Assembly (NCBI GenBank): GCA_963969395.1
Contig: OZ017798.1
Span: 26,466,173 to 26,530,172 of the forward strand
Direction: 5' to 3'
From: Pseudoscleropodium purum
Taxonomy: Eukaryota; Streptophyta; Bryopsida; Hypnales; Brachytheciaceae
Length of the DNA stretch: 64,000 nt
This document shows, in pieces, positions 33,478 through 47,050 of the stretch. Under the pieces are notes generated by a model. The model was given only the letters and a program-made list of their open reading frames with translations. It was not told the origin of the DNA and searched no databases. Made by a program: the position numbers and the translations under genes. Position 1 is the stretch's first letter, and each line of letters opens with the position of its first letter.

Positions 33478-34664
33478 TACTATAGTAAAAATGGTCAAAT
33501 AGCTGGTTTGACATGCGTCGATGTCAAGGGAAAGTGGAGCCAAGATTAGTGATACATAATTGGACATGCAAGTGATTACGTAGAAATAAAACAATTTTTT
33601 TTTATTGTAGTGAACTATTCAATTCATCAAATTCATCAAAAATTGGAAAAAACGATGAACACTATCAAGTAGACGACAATCTAATCTACATTTGTTTAAA
33701 TTAATTCCATGGTAAAGGAACATTACCTTTGAGTATACAATGAAATCTTATTTCTGTAACTACACACTCCAATGATCACGCACTTCCTAGCTGTAAATTC
33801 CTCAATCTCACGTAGCGCAATCATCACTACAGTCTCTTAGAAGGTGTAGCGGAACGCTTCTGGGCTCTCTAAAGAATCCAATCAATCGCAAGAATCACCA
33901 CCAATCGCAAGAAATTGCTTTTTTGTTTTTTTGATAATAAAATTACGATGCATTAAATTTATGGGCCTCATCAATTGATATTTTTTGTAATCCATGTCAT
34001 TGTTGTTACATAATGGCCCTCCAATGCTTCACTCCATAAGAGCGACTCTATGTTTTTGAAATCTTCAAATTCCAAGATTTTCAAGAACTTGCTCTCTTTT
34101 TTGTAGCGCAAGCTTATTCTAGACCGTCCTATATTGAATACAATCCTACGAATCTACCACATCAAGCAACACTTCAGCTCAGCAAACAACTACGTCTGCT
34201 AGTGGGAATGCCAAGTTCTGTATTTTCGCTAAATGCACTCTAATCTGCTCAATTAGCAGCAAGTGGGAAGATACCTTAAGGTAGAAACACTTATAACCGA
34301 CCAAATTAAATAAGTAATTCAACAAGTTGGAAGCACCTTTTTCTAGAATTTTTTTTTAATACTATAAGTAATTGAAAATCATTATTTTCATAACAGAATT
34401 AGAATTTTCAAATATAATATATAATTTCTATGTATTTTTCAAAGTAGAAGCTCCCTAGACCCTAGGTCATGAAACTATCATATAATTGAATCTAAAATTG
34501 TAATATAGAAAAATCAAAAGTCAACCAATTGTAGTTGAGTATTACAACAATTTAGTGACACTTTAATGGAAGTCTATTATGTGAGAGTGGGTATAGGGAC
34601 GACTTTGGGTATTTTCACCTTATTTTCCTCCAATTCTTGTTGCCAATTGTTGTTTCAAGTACCC
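33478..34664. other. AT-rich intergenic, no gene seen
   Basis: No coding island or element ends were recognised. AATCGCAAGAA occurs twice near 33880-33915. Confidence 0.4.
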
Positions 34665-34672
34665 ATTCTAGT

Positions 34673-35038
34673 CAGGGTTGACGAATCTCTACGTCCGCCC
34701 CAAAATAGCGTCCATAACCCAGACGTCTGGATGTTCGGACGCACGGATGCCAGCGGATGCAGTGTCCCTCCCGCCATCGAAAGGCGGACGGGCGGGGCGG
34801 GGCGGACGGCCCGAGGTGGACACCCAAATCGTGCGGACCACATCAGTCCGCGTGTCGATCGGACAGCCGTAACCGAGCGGACGGGTATCGGGGCGGACGT
34901 TGGACAGGGTGGACGGGCGGACAGGCAGACAGAGGACAGGCGGACGGGGCGGACAAGTGGACGCGAATGTCAGCGGACGCTGCGGACACAGCGGACGCAT
35001 CCAGACGTCCCAAACGTCCGACCGTCCTGTCAACCCTG
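34673..35038. mobile_element. hAT-type MITE, copy 2 (366 bp)
   Basis: It begins CAGGGTTGAC and ends GTCAACCCTG, with the exact 8-bp duplication ATTCTAGT on both sides (34665-34672 and 35039-35046). It is related to 7871-8174 but lies the other way round: CCGCCCCAAAATAGCGTCC near its left end matches, reversed, GGACGCTATTTTGGGGCGG near the right end of copy 1. It is about 60 bp longer, mainly through extra GGACGG/GCGGAC units. No transposase is encoded. Several frames stay open across it only because of its GC content. Confidence 0.92.
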
Positions 35039-35046
35039 ATTCTAGT

Positions 35047-37930
35047 TATTTTCACTATTTTTTTTACTAGAAATAAAAAAACTTCTATATTTTTTACATT
35101 GGATTTTTTTCTATACTTTCAAAATCCAACCAATTAATTCCTCATTTTCACTAGCAGTCACTTTGCACTAAACTCCATTTTTTCCTAACCATTAATGCAA
35201 AGGTGCAACTAAAGAAGTGGATATACACTCATATCTTGAATACTAGCTAACCTTTGACCACCTAGAGGCTAAAGTCCCCCCCCTCCAAATTATATGATTA
35301 TCATTCCTCTTCCAAGGTGTAAACAATGAATAAGTTATGAAATTTCACCTTAGGCTCTAAAAACCTCTTGCATTCTAATTGTGTAACATTTTGCATCATT
35401 AGTATCTACTTTTGGGGTCCAAATGTAGAAGTTGCTTTAAGGGCAATGATGATTTAGGTATATTTATCTTACATTTGGCTAAAGATATTGGAGATATATC
35501 CAAATAGAATGTTATCAATAAGTTCTAGGTGGCAATTTTAAAAGCACATATAGACCTTAATTCCTAAAGCTCTTTCATATTAAGAAGCCCTAAATTGCTA
35601 AAATAATAGTTTCTAAAGCAAGGCTAAAATCTTCATCTATATTTCTTCATCAACAAATTTAACCATAGGATCTTTTAGTAAACTTGTTAGAGTACATTTT
35701 CTTCAAATTTTAGAACAAGAATCTTTACCAATTGCAAGTTCATGATGCTTGGATTTCAAAAAGAAATTTTTTCAACTCTTCCCAAATAGTTAGATTTTAT
35801 ATTTCAAAACTTTTACTCAAAAATGTATAGATCCTACAACTTGAAACTCTTTGTAATATATTTAAAAAATAAGTGGGGAATATGTATAAAAAAATTTGAC
35901 AAAAAATATTTCATATTCATGCTTGAAAATAATAGTAAGCAAAAAGAAATAAAGAATGATTTAAAATACTAAATTGTTAAGAATTTAGTTATGGAATTGA
36001 AAAGTTCCAATCCTAAATAATGGTTGTAATGTAATGTTGTAATAAACAATCTTCATCCTCTAAATTTATTTATTTTACAATGATATTAAAAATTGAATTA
36101 AATAAACAACTTCAAAGTTTATTTTAGAATAGAGATTCCATAATTGCTCACAAACTATAATTCCTTATAACTTTCATCTCATTGATCAAAATGAAATGAT
36201 TCAAAGCATTCCATGTATGTTTAAATGTAGAAAATCAATTTCAAATTTTTATTTCTTTAAAAAGTGAATTTTCTGAGTTTTCCACATTGTTTGGGCTCCA
36301 AAAGAAATTACATATCATACAATAACTTTTTAACCATGTGGTCAAAAAGTCATGAAAATTGTTACACCTTAAAGCTATTCCTTGACTACATATGTGAAAA
36401 TTTCAAAGAAAAAAGATGAAAATTTGGTTTGCAAATAGATTACTAAAAATGCTATGTTACCAAAATGTCATTTGGTGCTTTAAGGGCTGAAAAATTGAAA
36501 CCACATACCCTACTATTTGAAAAAAAATTGAACCTCCTTGGTTGATTTCTTCTTTCTATAGAAATGAACCATTTTTTCTTCAATGGTCATTAGTTACATC
36601 CTCTCAATTGCCCAAATCTCTCAATTGCTTGTATTTCCTTCTCTAATGCTCACTTTCAATAAAAACTTGCAAGGTTATGTGTCCCTTGAAGTTTATTTAT
36701 TGTGGTAAAATTTTCATGTCAATCCAAGTTGTTTTGAATATTTGGGAACAATTCAAAGTTCAAAATCTAGACATTTTTGGAATACAACGAACTTTGGTAG
36801 CTTGTTTCTTCTTCATAGAGTATCTTTTTCTAATAATTTTTTGGTGGAAAGTTGCACATACTAGTCTAGTTTGTGTGGTTAAAATTTATATCAATCCAAA
36901 AAATTATGAGTGACTAAGAAGCCTTTAGTAGAAGGAGGTTCAACCTTTGATGCATTTCTTGTAACTTTTTTCTTGTAACTCTTTTTACATTTAAAAATTT
37001 TCAAAGCCATATTGCACATACAATGAGTCTATTGAATGGTATTTTCTTTCATTAATGTATTTTTATGCTGATTTTGAAGTACTATATAGTTTGGAGTTTT
37101 TTCATTTGAATGGGTTTAGAAATACAATTTCACCTCCAAATGAGTTGCTAGGAAATAATTTAGCATCCTTATTCAACACTAAAACATTATAATCTTCCAA
37201 TCTATGTGGCCAAACGACTCTAAACTCAATTCACAACATTTACAACACATACACTACAAGATTGCACAATTGAGATTTCTATACTTTAGTCATACTCAAA
37301 CCTATAACACTTCAAAAGCAATGATATTGCTAGTTTTACTAGAACTTAATGGAAATTATTTTGTTCCCTAGTTAGATTTTTGGATGTGAGCTATTTGCCA
37401 ACAGCAAATCACGCAAAGTAATACTAGATTTGCGGATGAACAAAAAATGCCTTGAGAGCACCCACAGACGCCCGACGATAGCACCTCTAAAAATCAACTT
37501 TTAAATCCTTAAAGGCCTTTAGCCTTTAAGAATTTAAGAGTTGACTGCATTTGACGGGAAGCTAAACTCTTTAGAAAAAAATTCAGTAATTTTTGTAGGA
37601 AGAAAAGTAGAATTGGCATCTAACTCAAGTTGTTTCATATTTTTTGAACCTTGGTGGAATAAGTTACGAATTTTTGAAGTTGAAACTCAAAGGTCACTAA
37701 AAACGACGACCTCCTGAAATGTATACTATTAGTACATTGAAAAAAGCAAAATCGGTACCTCTATGTTAGTGGTCGCTGATAAAGCAGAGTTGCTTTCAAA
37801 GCACCCTACCTTAGACTCTTAAGCTCTCTGATCTTGGAGTCAACGTTGACAGGAAATGCCAACCCTGACCATCGGGTACGGTACAGAAACTCAGCCAGAA
37901 CGGCGGTAACTTGGGGACCCAATTACTGGA
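35047..37930. other. AT-rich desert, no gene seen
   Basis: Long AT-rich intergenic DNA with homopolymer runs. Some phrases, such as AGATTTTAG/CTAAAATCTTCATCTATATTT near 35620-35640, recur inverted near 44435-44460, so part of this is an old dispersed repeat. Confidence 0.4.
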
Positions 37931-38389
37931 ATGGGTGAGTAACAATAAGCATGGACAGACTAGATACTGAAGAAAGAAAGCGCAAACAAGCCGAATTAGG
38001 AAGAGCCCTAGAAATCGCAGAAAAATGGTTGCAACAATGCAACCGACCACAGCAGCTTGTTCGATTTCGCAACCCAAATTTCACAAAATCGGGATGCTAC
38101 AGGAAATTCTCCAAGCATTTCCACTTCAGAAATCCACCCAGGCGCATGAATCCAAGCCTCCCCCGCCGCATCAATCTGCGATTTTTTCGGTGGGATTTCC
38201 GTTAGTGGCAGCAGAATCATCGGAGCAAGCGCAACAAGAAGTCGCCAAGATTCGATTTCCAAGTGGAAATCCCAAAGACTACGTGAAGAAACAGAGAATG
38301 TGATGGGTAGAAGACGACGAAGGAGGCGTTGAAGGAGGAGTTGAAAGGAGGAGGTGTGAGTTTGTGGTTTTTTTTCTAGGGTTTGGAAG
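37931..38389 (+). promoter_or_regulatory. Promoter/5' leader region of PAN-domain gene
   Basis: GC content rises here compared with the desert to the left. It contains a plus-strand ATG-started 92-codon frame (38025-38303, ending NPKDYVKKQRM) upstream of the main ATG, which could be an upstream ORF in the leader. Another overlapping frame starts at 37951. I cannot tell whether either is translated. Confidence 0.35.
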
Positions 38390-41300
38390 ATGGCGCACGC
38401 AGTCGCCGATCTGCGATTTCGGTGCTCGTACAAGCATGCTACGTTGCTTCTGTGCGCGGGGAATGTGTTGATCGCGCTTTACATGTTGCACGCCGTTTTG
38501 GCGCCTGTTTGTTTTGATTCTTCGTCTTCGGCGCCAATCGTTAGTCGCGTTATAATTGATGGTGCGCTCCCTCTTCGGATTTCGGGTTGTGGTTGTGACT
38601 AAGGTTTTGGCTCTCGAATTCAGTCCTGTGCTCACATTTGTGGTGTGAGAGTCGTGATTTCGGTTTGAATTTCTTCATGTTTTTAGAAAGTACAAGAGGA
38701 TCGTACAAAATTGCAGTAGAAATTTATACAAATGCTTTTTCGGGGAGGAGTCTGCGTTAATAGAAATTCACAGGTGTGGAAGAAGCACCAAGTAAGGAAG
38801 AGCTGGAGCGTATTGAAGATTCGAATCGGCTTCGGCGGGAGCTCCTTCCGTCGACGTTGATTGAACGGGTAGGTTTTAGGGTTTGTGACTTTTGTGACTT
38901 TTGTCCATTCACTTCGCGTCTTTGCTTCACTACGATTTGTAAAGTTCAGAAGGTTCCGGAAGCAATGTAAGCTTATCATAGTCCTAGTAGACTTTTTCAT
39001 GGGATGCAGTCGAACTACTATACTGACACACTCTGTCACTGCACATTTACTGCACATTCCCTGAGAATCTGACATATTTTGTACACATCTGATGACAACT
39101 TCCACACACGTACAAGGAGGAACCCAGTGTCAGTAGTGAGGGTTGAGTGTAAATAACTTACTCGGCAGGAGAATATTATTCTGAAGTTCTTCAAGATAGA
39201 AATATTGATTGTGGATTATGAATGGGCGAGATTATGACGTAGCCCTAATTGCTGAACCTCAGAGTCTGACAAGGAATGTTGTGCTGGTTTCTGAAGATTG
39301 ACGAAATTCGACAAGAGACGCAGGAGGAGATCAATAAAACGGAGACTTTGAATTTGGAGAAGAAAAAGTCAGCCTCGGAGCTCACTGAACATCTGCTTGA
39401 GCTCCACAAAAACGGTAATTGGGGAACCTAACCTTCACGGTTATTTTTATTTTTATTTCTACTTGTTTAAATTCGACTCCGTAATTGCAAAGTTGGAGGA
39501 TATGATTGATCCTAACTTGGAAACGATGAGATCTGACAAATTTATGAACCTTGTCCCTGTAATTCAATAGGCTTTTTCTCCACTTGCATAAAGTTTTAGA
39601 TGGTTCATAATTATAAAGCTTGAAGAGAAGGAATGAAAATCTATAGAAGAGAAACAACGTTACTAGGGCACGGTACGAATTATGTTCAAGAAATATTTAT
39701 CACTAGTTGGTGAATTATTTATTAATGTATTATAGTCTCAATTATAATGATGAATGCGATGTCCCTTGAGTCCTACAATTTGATGTTTTATGATCTGCTG
39801 GATGTCGCAGACGATGAGCTGGTTGAATCGAACTTGGTTGTCTCTGACGATGGGCTAAATCTATCAGTAAACGAACTCGAGATTGATTCAGGTATAAATT
39901 GAGCTCATTCACTTTTTGAAATAGTTTGAACTTTGAAGGGGCATTGCTCAATATCACTTTTAGAAAACCCACCTCTAAAATGTACTCTTGAAAGCCTTGT
40001 CGCATTACAACTAATAGGTTTTTTACATTAGAAATGACCTTAAATGGTGTTGCGATTGGTAAGGTTTATCGTGACTAGAATTTTCTAGAGTATCTAAACC
40101 TAGGTTTCTTTTCCTATTAGTGTTTCTAGACTGGTTGATGCATTGGCGTTTCCGTTGGAATTTTTAATTATTAGGCTTCCGGAGATTGCACTTCAAAGCC
40201 CAAGCTTGACAGTACTGGTTGCAGCATGTTTGTCGTGAAAAATGCGACTTTGAAGATCAAACGAGAAAGCTTAAATGCACTCCAATATACTTTTCAATGA
40301 ACATTTAGGCTTGAGATCCTGTTGATTTACTTGTATGTAGTAGAGTTGATTCCAGAATGACTTCAGTGCCGTTTTGTATCACATAATTAGCAATATGCAA
40401 CATGCTGTGCATATATTGAACCGTTAGTTCGTCCATTATCCAGTCTCAGCTCCAAGATTTTGTTTGAGTTAGACAAGTTTTTTTTTACTCTTCTTTCAAC
40501 GTGCTGAATGTGATTTGAGTAGCGCAATCTTCCTCAATCTCGCCAATCACTTTTTGTCCTTGCGGTTCCTTAGGTTGTAAAGGTGCTCTATGGGAGGTCC
40601 TGCTTCATCTACAATTATTTTACAATTGAGTGTCGAACTTCCAGGCCTGTTCTGATTCTGAATTTTCTATGCCAATTTTTGCAGAGGACGATACCATACC
40701 AGGGAGACCTCTGCCTCCAGAGTGTCACGCGGAGGCACACACTGATTATCGAGGGGCAGCAGTTCGATGGGGGCTCACGCATCATGTCGACAGTGCCGCT
40801 GATTGTTGTCAGGCATGCCTGGACCAGGCCAGAAATGCAACAGCTGATCAAAAGAAATGCAACATTTGGGTCTATTGTCCGCGTAAAGGTGGATGCTATT
40901 CTCCTGACAAGTATACACACGAGAATCACGAATGCTGGCTCAAGCAGGTTAGTCCTTGCTGCATTCTGAATTTTCGTCACTATTCATGAAGGTAGCGGAT
41001 ACTATTGGCATCACTGCAAGCATTTTAACAAATATGTAGGAGCGGAATCTTTGAGAGATCAGTATTGAGCTGTGGAGAGATCACCTTGCATACCGACAAA
41101 AGGCATATCTGTTTTGATCCTACTTTTATGACTATGCATCAATATCTTATGCAATTTCAAAGTGCGAGGCTGTAGATTACTATGGACAGGACAGTAGGCA
41201 GCCTCATTTCCATTCAAAGATTAATGACCATCAAGATTTAGCCAAGTCATGCCTGCACCTCCTGTTAATTTGAAGTCCAACCACGTGTTTGCTTGGAAGA

Positions 41301-41607
41301 GATGAGTTGGTAACAGGGGTCAATCAACAGACACAGGATCAGGTCCGTAATTGTTTGAGTATCCTCTTTCGCAGATGCTCTTAGAGTGCACAAAATGACA
41401 GGTCATTTCTGATTCTTAGAAAAATTAATATTTTTTAGAAGCAGAAAGGGCCGGCCCAATGCTAAGATTCTGAGTCCCTTTGATGATTGGTTGTGGCAGG
41501 CTGACGAGCCAACGCTGAACTTCAAAGGGCACTACGGCGAAGAATACAGACGACAACACCCAACAGCACCTGCTGTTGTGCCTTGGGCGTCAGGAGTTGT
41601 ATCATGA
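38390..41607 (+). CDS. PAN/apple-like cysteine-rich membrane protein, 278 aa
   Basis: Six exons join in perfect phase: 38390-38561, 38774-38868, 39297-39414, 39811-39891, 40685-40947 and 41500-41607, all with GT/AG borders. The ATG gives a short cytosolic start, then one membrane segment or signal anchor (about residues 16-40, LLLCAGNVLIALYMLHAVLA). A charged coiled-coil region follows (EELERIEDSNRLRREL to KKKSASELTEHLLELHKN). The C-terminal half has eight cysteines between PPEC and HECW and includes CCQACLDQA, CNIWVYCP and GGCY, a pattern of PAN/apple-like domains, which bind protein or carbohydrate outside the cell or in the secretory lumen. It ends YRRQHPTAPAVVPWASGVVS. I judge it to be a conserved land-plant gene of unknown function. 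The family assignment is from cysteine pattern. Confidence 0.82.
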
Positions 41608-44600
41608 CTCTGATGATCTGCCACAGTTGATTCTAGTTGCAGGGAATGTTATAAAGGGAACTGAAATATTCTTTCGGACTGAGTTACGCCCCTTCAGAAC
41701 CTAGTCTCCACTCTTTCACAAGTGTGCCTGAGCACAGTGACTGGTGCAGTGCGATTTTTGCTGATGAGTTATCAGCTTTTGATGCAGGTAACTGTTGCCT
41801 GTTTGAACTTCTTTTTCTTAATTCAGTCAAACATTGTAGGATCCAAGGTGCTGTGTACTTGGCTACTTTGCGTCTATTTTACTTGAATTACGGTTAAGTT
41901 AGTGTTGTTCCTAATGCATCGGAACTCCGGAAGAGTATTATTATCACACGTAATATAAGTGGGAGATGCTGCCTTGCACATATTCATGCGAGAGAAGAAT
42001 TTGCGTAGATTCTGGGAGGTATATCTCTTGTGTGTTTGATGTACAATATATGTGAAAATTACACAATTTCAGCGTATTTATAATTATTAAAGCTAGATGA
42101 TTCTATGTAAAATATGCAAAAGAGTTATTTTCCTTCTCACTAAATTTGAGATGCAAGATGTGTAACTCATCAATTGATCATAATTGGACTAAGAAATGTT
42201 GAATATACATTAGTTGCATAATTGTGCAAGCAAATGTTATATTGGAAGGGGTTGAAAGGCAAGTGACAACACTTCTCCACCTTCAATGCACTGTAATTGG
42301 TAAGGTAGGAAGATTCATTTTAGGCAACTAGGAATGGGCTTTTATTATTCATGCATTCAACCTAGAGCAAATATTTTTGAATACTAAAATTGAAATTTGG
42401 GCTACCGCGGGATTAATAGTGGAGACAATAATAGAGGGAATTAGTAAACACAATAAAAAAATATCTTTAGTGTATTTAAGGTCCTTTACAAAGAGTGACT
42501 ATGGGTAGAATTTTTCTTAGTGAGTGGTGCTAAGACTATGCACTATGAGAAGTTTACACAGTTATAGAATTCACATGTCTTTTCTAGAGGGGCTACAAGA
42601 ACACATATATCTCCATCTTGATTACATGTGCAAGCCCACCTACTCTTTGCAAACTCTCTTATTGCATATTATGTAGTGAGGTTCTACCTATATTATAATT
42701 TGATGAATAGTGCTTGCTAGAGGATAATTTTGTAACCATTTCAAGTAACTTGACTATAATAGATACTCTTTATTGATATTGGATTTTCTAGTGACGCTTT
42801 TAGGAGTTGGGGTGGTATACTTCAAAATTTTGTAACAAAATTATACTTATTCAAAAGTATATAATTTCAATTGTTATTGCCTTCTTTTATGTTTGTCTAT
42901 CTTTGGAATAAAATTAAGTTTTTTTGAGTGTTGATCACATTTGAATCATATATACCATATCAAATTGTAGTAGCATCTATAATTTGGTCTTATTTGAGAT
43001 AAAGTGTTGGAACTAGAACAATTGGATATGATTTTCTACTACATGTCAAGGCTTTTTTTTTGGCTTTCTAGTACCAAATTGCACCAAAAAAAAATAATTT
43101 GGCTATTAAATGGCAACAAAGTGAGAAATTTTTTGCCATAAGACTTTCAATTAAAAAAAAATGGTGGATGAAATCACCAAATTGTAGATGAAAATAGAAT
43201 TATCAACTCTTCATAAGTTCATATGTATTCAATGTGAAATTTTCTATCCAATATGTAGATGAATGTTGAAATTTGGAGCACCACTAAAAAAATTTATATT
43301 GACACTTTCATAAAAAATGAAAAAAAAGTTTTGACACATATAGTAAGTGTTTTAACCCCTAAAAGACCAAGGCCTTTTTTGAGCCAAAAAACACTTAAAA
43401 TTGCCATTTCTAAAGCAAAAGGTAAAAAAAATTCAAATTTTTTTTTTCACATTTAATTGTAGGATCTTACACCTAAATAGTATGAGAATGTGTGGAAAAA
43501 ATTTCAGAATTTTTGACCATACAGATTGCATGATATCTGCGTTTAAAGTAGAAAAAACAAGTTTTTCAGCACATTAAGGGATTAGAATTTTTGACTTTGA
43601 ACATTTTTCACTTAAATTTTTTGCACTACAGAGTTTTGAGCTTTAAATCTTTATGGCATAAAATTGAGTTGAGAGTATAGGGAAAATTCAAAATATTCAA
43701 AATCACTTAATATTTAATCTTTAAAAAAATTCTTAAGTAGAAGTAGGTACAAGATAGAAAGGAAATCTAAATTATTAATATCTCTAAAATGGAATAAAAA
43801 TGCACTAATTCTAATTGTGAGATTCTTTTAGCAAGCAAGGTAGACCATATAGAAATTCTATTTTTGAAAAATTGTAAAAATTGCATTTAGAAATGAATCC
43901 TACAAGTTATTTTTTCAAGAAAATGCTCTAATTGCCCCCAAAACAAGATTGTCCATAACCTTCTCATAAAAAAATTCAAATGGAATGAATCAAAGCTTCA
44001 CATGTATATAAAAATATAATTTATGAAGAAAAGAATTGAAAATTTAAATTTTTGAAATTTTTTTTGCTGCCTCCCGTCCTTTGTATTGAGCTTATTTGGA
44101 CATAACTTTTGTTCCCAAGCACCAATTGAAAAAAAAATTATATTCTCAAAAAACTAATCAATTTTTCTATCTTTGAAAAGAAGTTTAAAAAAATAAGAAA
44201 AAAATTTCAGCCCGTAGGTACTTGCCTAAAATCCCATTTGACCCTCAAAGGGACAAAGGTCCTTTAGAGGTTAGAGTTATTATGAAAAAAAAATATTAAC
44301 TTTAAAATGACTATAAAGCCTACTTTTTTTTCCCCTAAGAATGCTCTATTGACTACTTAAAGAGCCTATTGATTTTTGGAGGGATGTATTTGAACAAGTT
44401 AACTAAAAGCCCCCATATAAGATTTATTAAAAAATAAATATAGATGAAGATTTTAGTCTTGTTTTGGATACGAGTAATTTGAAGCATTTTTTGTCTTCCA
44501 AATATTTCAATCTTTTTAGAATGAATAATACATAAATAATTAGAAATTCACTAACCAATATCAAATTCATTTACAAGAATTGAACAATGAACAATGAACA

Positions 44601-47050
44601 TTCACTCCTTCACATATACACACACACACACAAAAATAAATAAATAAATAAATAAAATTATATATATATATATATATTATTATTACTTGTTTTTTTAATT
44701 AAATGACTAAAAGCATGCATTGCTTTTGGGAAAATGAAAAGGAATGGGTGAGAAAATTGTCAATTGCACTAAAACTCATCTTCGCTATTCAAAAATATTG
44801 TTCTTAAAAAGAAATTATTTTATGAAATTTTTGTTTGAATTTTTTTTTAATGCTACTATCATTGTTATTATTAAACTTACTATTTATAGAAAAACATGTT
44901 AATCAATTATAACAAGATTTATTTCTAATAAAATGCATTTATTTCTAAAGTTTAGAACTAATATTTTGAATTAATTTAAAAAGTCCTAAAATACTATCTC
45001 AAAGACAAAGTTTTAATACTTCTAGATCATCATTCCCTATAAATAGAAATTAATATGTAAGTGGCTCTAATAAAGTCTTGAAGGAGTTGGCCCTTGCTAT
45101 TTACTTATTAATAAAAATTTAAGTCAATAATAAACTTACACCATCAATATTTCCTTAAATGTGTGAGGATCACATGGAAATTGTATTTATGAGATAAAAT
45201 ATGCACACACACCCCCCCAAAAAAAAAAAGAATCTAGCACTAATCCAAAACTACTGTCATTGCTATGGGTAGATCTCCAAAATCAATATGTAGTTGCATA
45301 GAAGAAACAATTTCTACCAAAAAAACACTTTGACCCTACAAAAGTATAGTATCCTTTTTTTACCATTCATAACTTTTGCATATGGTATCCAAATGCCACA
45401 TTCATTGGTGTGTTGGAACTCCCTTGCCCTTGCCAACAAAAGAAATATGAAAATATGACCAGTGTAATAATAGTAACTAGACACGGTAGGAAAAGATGGC
45501 GGTTTATGAGTACCCACCTTATGATAAAATCCACCTCTATGGTACAATAAGCTTAGTACCTGCCGTTTTCCTTGAAATTGTGGAGGTGTATCCACTGACA
45601 TTGAGATTGGCAACCAGAGCATATAACTTATTCATCTCTAAGAGATCACAAATGAGAAACGGAATTCCCAAATATCAGCAAATTGTGACCATTCGCTGAA
45701 ACTCTGAGATTCACTATCAAATTGGGTCCTCAATTCCCACATAACGGGCCAGCTCTAGGGGATTTGGATCTTCCTGGTGACCAAATTAGAGGATCCTCCG
45801 TCACACTCTATCTCCTTGAGATCTAGGAAATTTTTTCAAGAAGGTTCCAATTAGGTAGGCATGATCAGTTCGCAAGATTGGTTTGGATTTCTGACTTTGT
45901 CTTCCATACAAAAAATGAAGGACTCAAGGTATCAGAACCCAGGGTGAACTCACGGCGTCTCTCGTGCCTTGCTCGCTGCTCAGCCTCCCCTGTTCGCGAT
46001 TGTCTCCCCTGTGTCCTGCTGTCTTGCTTGTTTGTGTTCTCCTGCCAAGCAACCTGTGGCTGCCAGGCTTGTATTGTACCTCTTAGCAATGAAATTTCGT
46101 TTCATTTGTTTAAGAAATAAAAATAAAGAAAGAAAGCAAAACCAGGGTGAAGACAGTTCTGACTAACAATGGAACAATAATGACCTGACAGAAAACGTGT
46201 ACGTTTGGGGAATAAACGTGCCATACTTGAGATAATAGTATTTGAAAAATTGCCAGTTCAGCACCCAATGAAAGGGTGCCTGCCAGTAGTGAGCATAGTG
46301 AACAATTAATTGCATAAGGTGTGGTACACCCCAAATCGCACCGTGTAAAACAGCCATCCTCACACTTTGTACATCTCCAAAAGTAGTATGTACGCATGTT
46401 GAAGAACTAATTTTAGAACATCCACCAAAAAATACTTGGACCCTTTCTAACGTTTGCATAAATTTGAATACAGTATGCAAATGATGTACTTGTCAACAAG
46501 AAAATATGAAAAATTGATTGAAATAGTAACTACGCACAGAAGCAAAAAGTAGCAAAAAGTGGCGGTTTGGGGGATACCCACCTTAATAGCACCATAAACT
46601 TGCCGGCAAAACAGGCTTCTAAAAATGCAGAGCCCTGAAGTCCACATCACTTTGTTTGCAGACTCTTCAATGATCCACTAAAGTACCTACTAATAAAATT
46701 AAATGGAATAATAGAAAGGGGTGTGGGAATCATCTCCTTTTGAGGTTTCCCTAATCAAGTGCTGGTAGTTTGCAGAAGTTCCTAGTCCCAATTCTTCATG
46801 TCCTGCAAAACTAAGTTGTAGGACATGATGGTTTCCCAAAGCAAGCCCCAAATCATTCTATACTCATAATTAATGTACACGCACTCTATCTGGTGGAGTG
46901 CAAATACGTGTCCAAATGGGCTACAAAGAGGCTTGAAAATGCGGCCAGCAGGATTGAGAGTGCAAGTTGCAGATGCTTACACTTAAGGCATTGGTGTTGC
47001 ATCTCCATGATCCTTGCACATTTGTTGCAATGTACCATCCTGGGTACTAC
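41608..47050. other. AT-rich desert with degenerate repeats
   Basis: No gene was found in 5.4 kb. Many homopolymers are present. Segments 45300-45545 and 46420-46610 are diverged direct copies of one another (both have ACCAAAAAA, ATATGAAAA, AATAGTAACTA and GGCGGTTT...TACCCACCTTA in order). Near 45929, GGTATCAGAACCCAGG resembles a plant copia primer site and may mark an old retroelement scar. Confidence 0.4.
44612..44692. repeat. Compound microsatellite (CA)n-(AAAT)n-(TA)n-(ATT)n
   Basis: A run of CACACACA is followed by AATAAATAAATAAATAAAT, TATATATATATA and ATTATTATT. Confidence 0.9.

Noticed and set aside
34566..35137. Long open frames on both strands rich in Arg/Gly/Asp
   Set aside because: They arise from the GC-rich GGACGG repeats of the hAT MITE and are not genes.
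43259..43456. 65-codon Lys/Phe-rich frame
   Set aside because: It lies in AT-rich, homopolymer-laden DNA, with no sign of selection.
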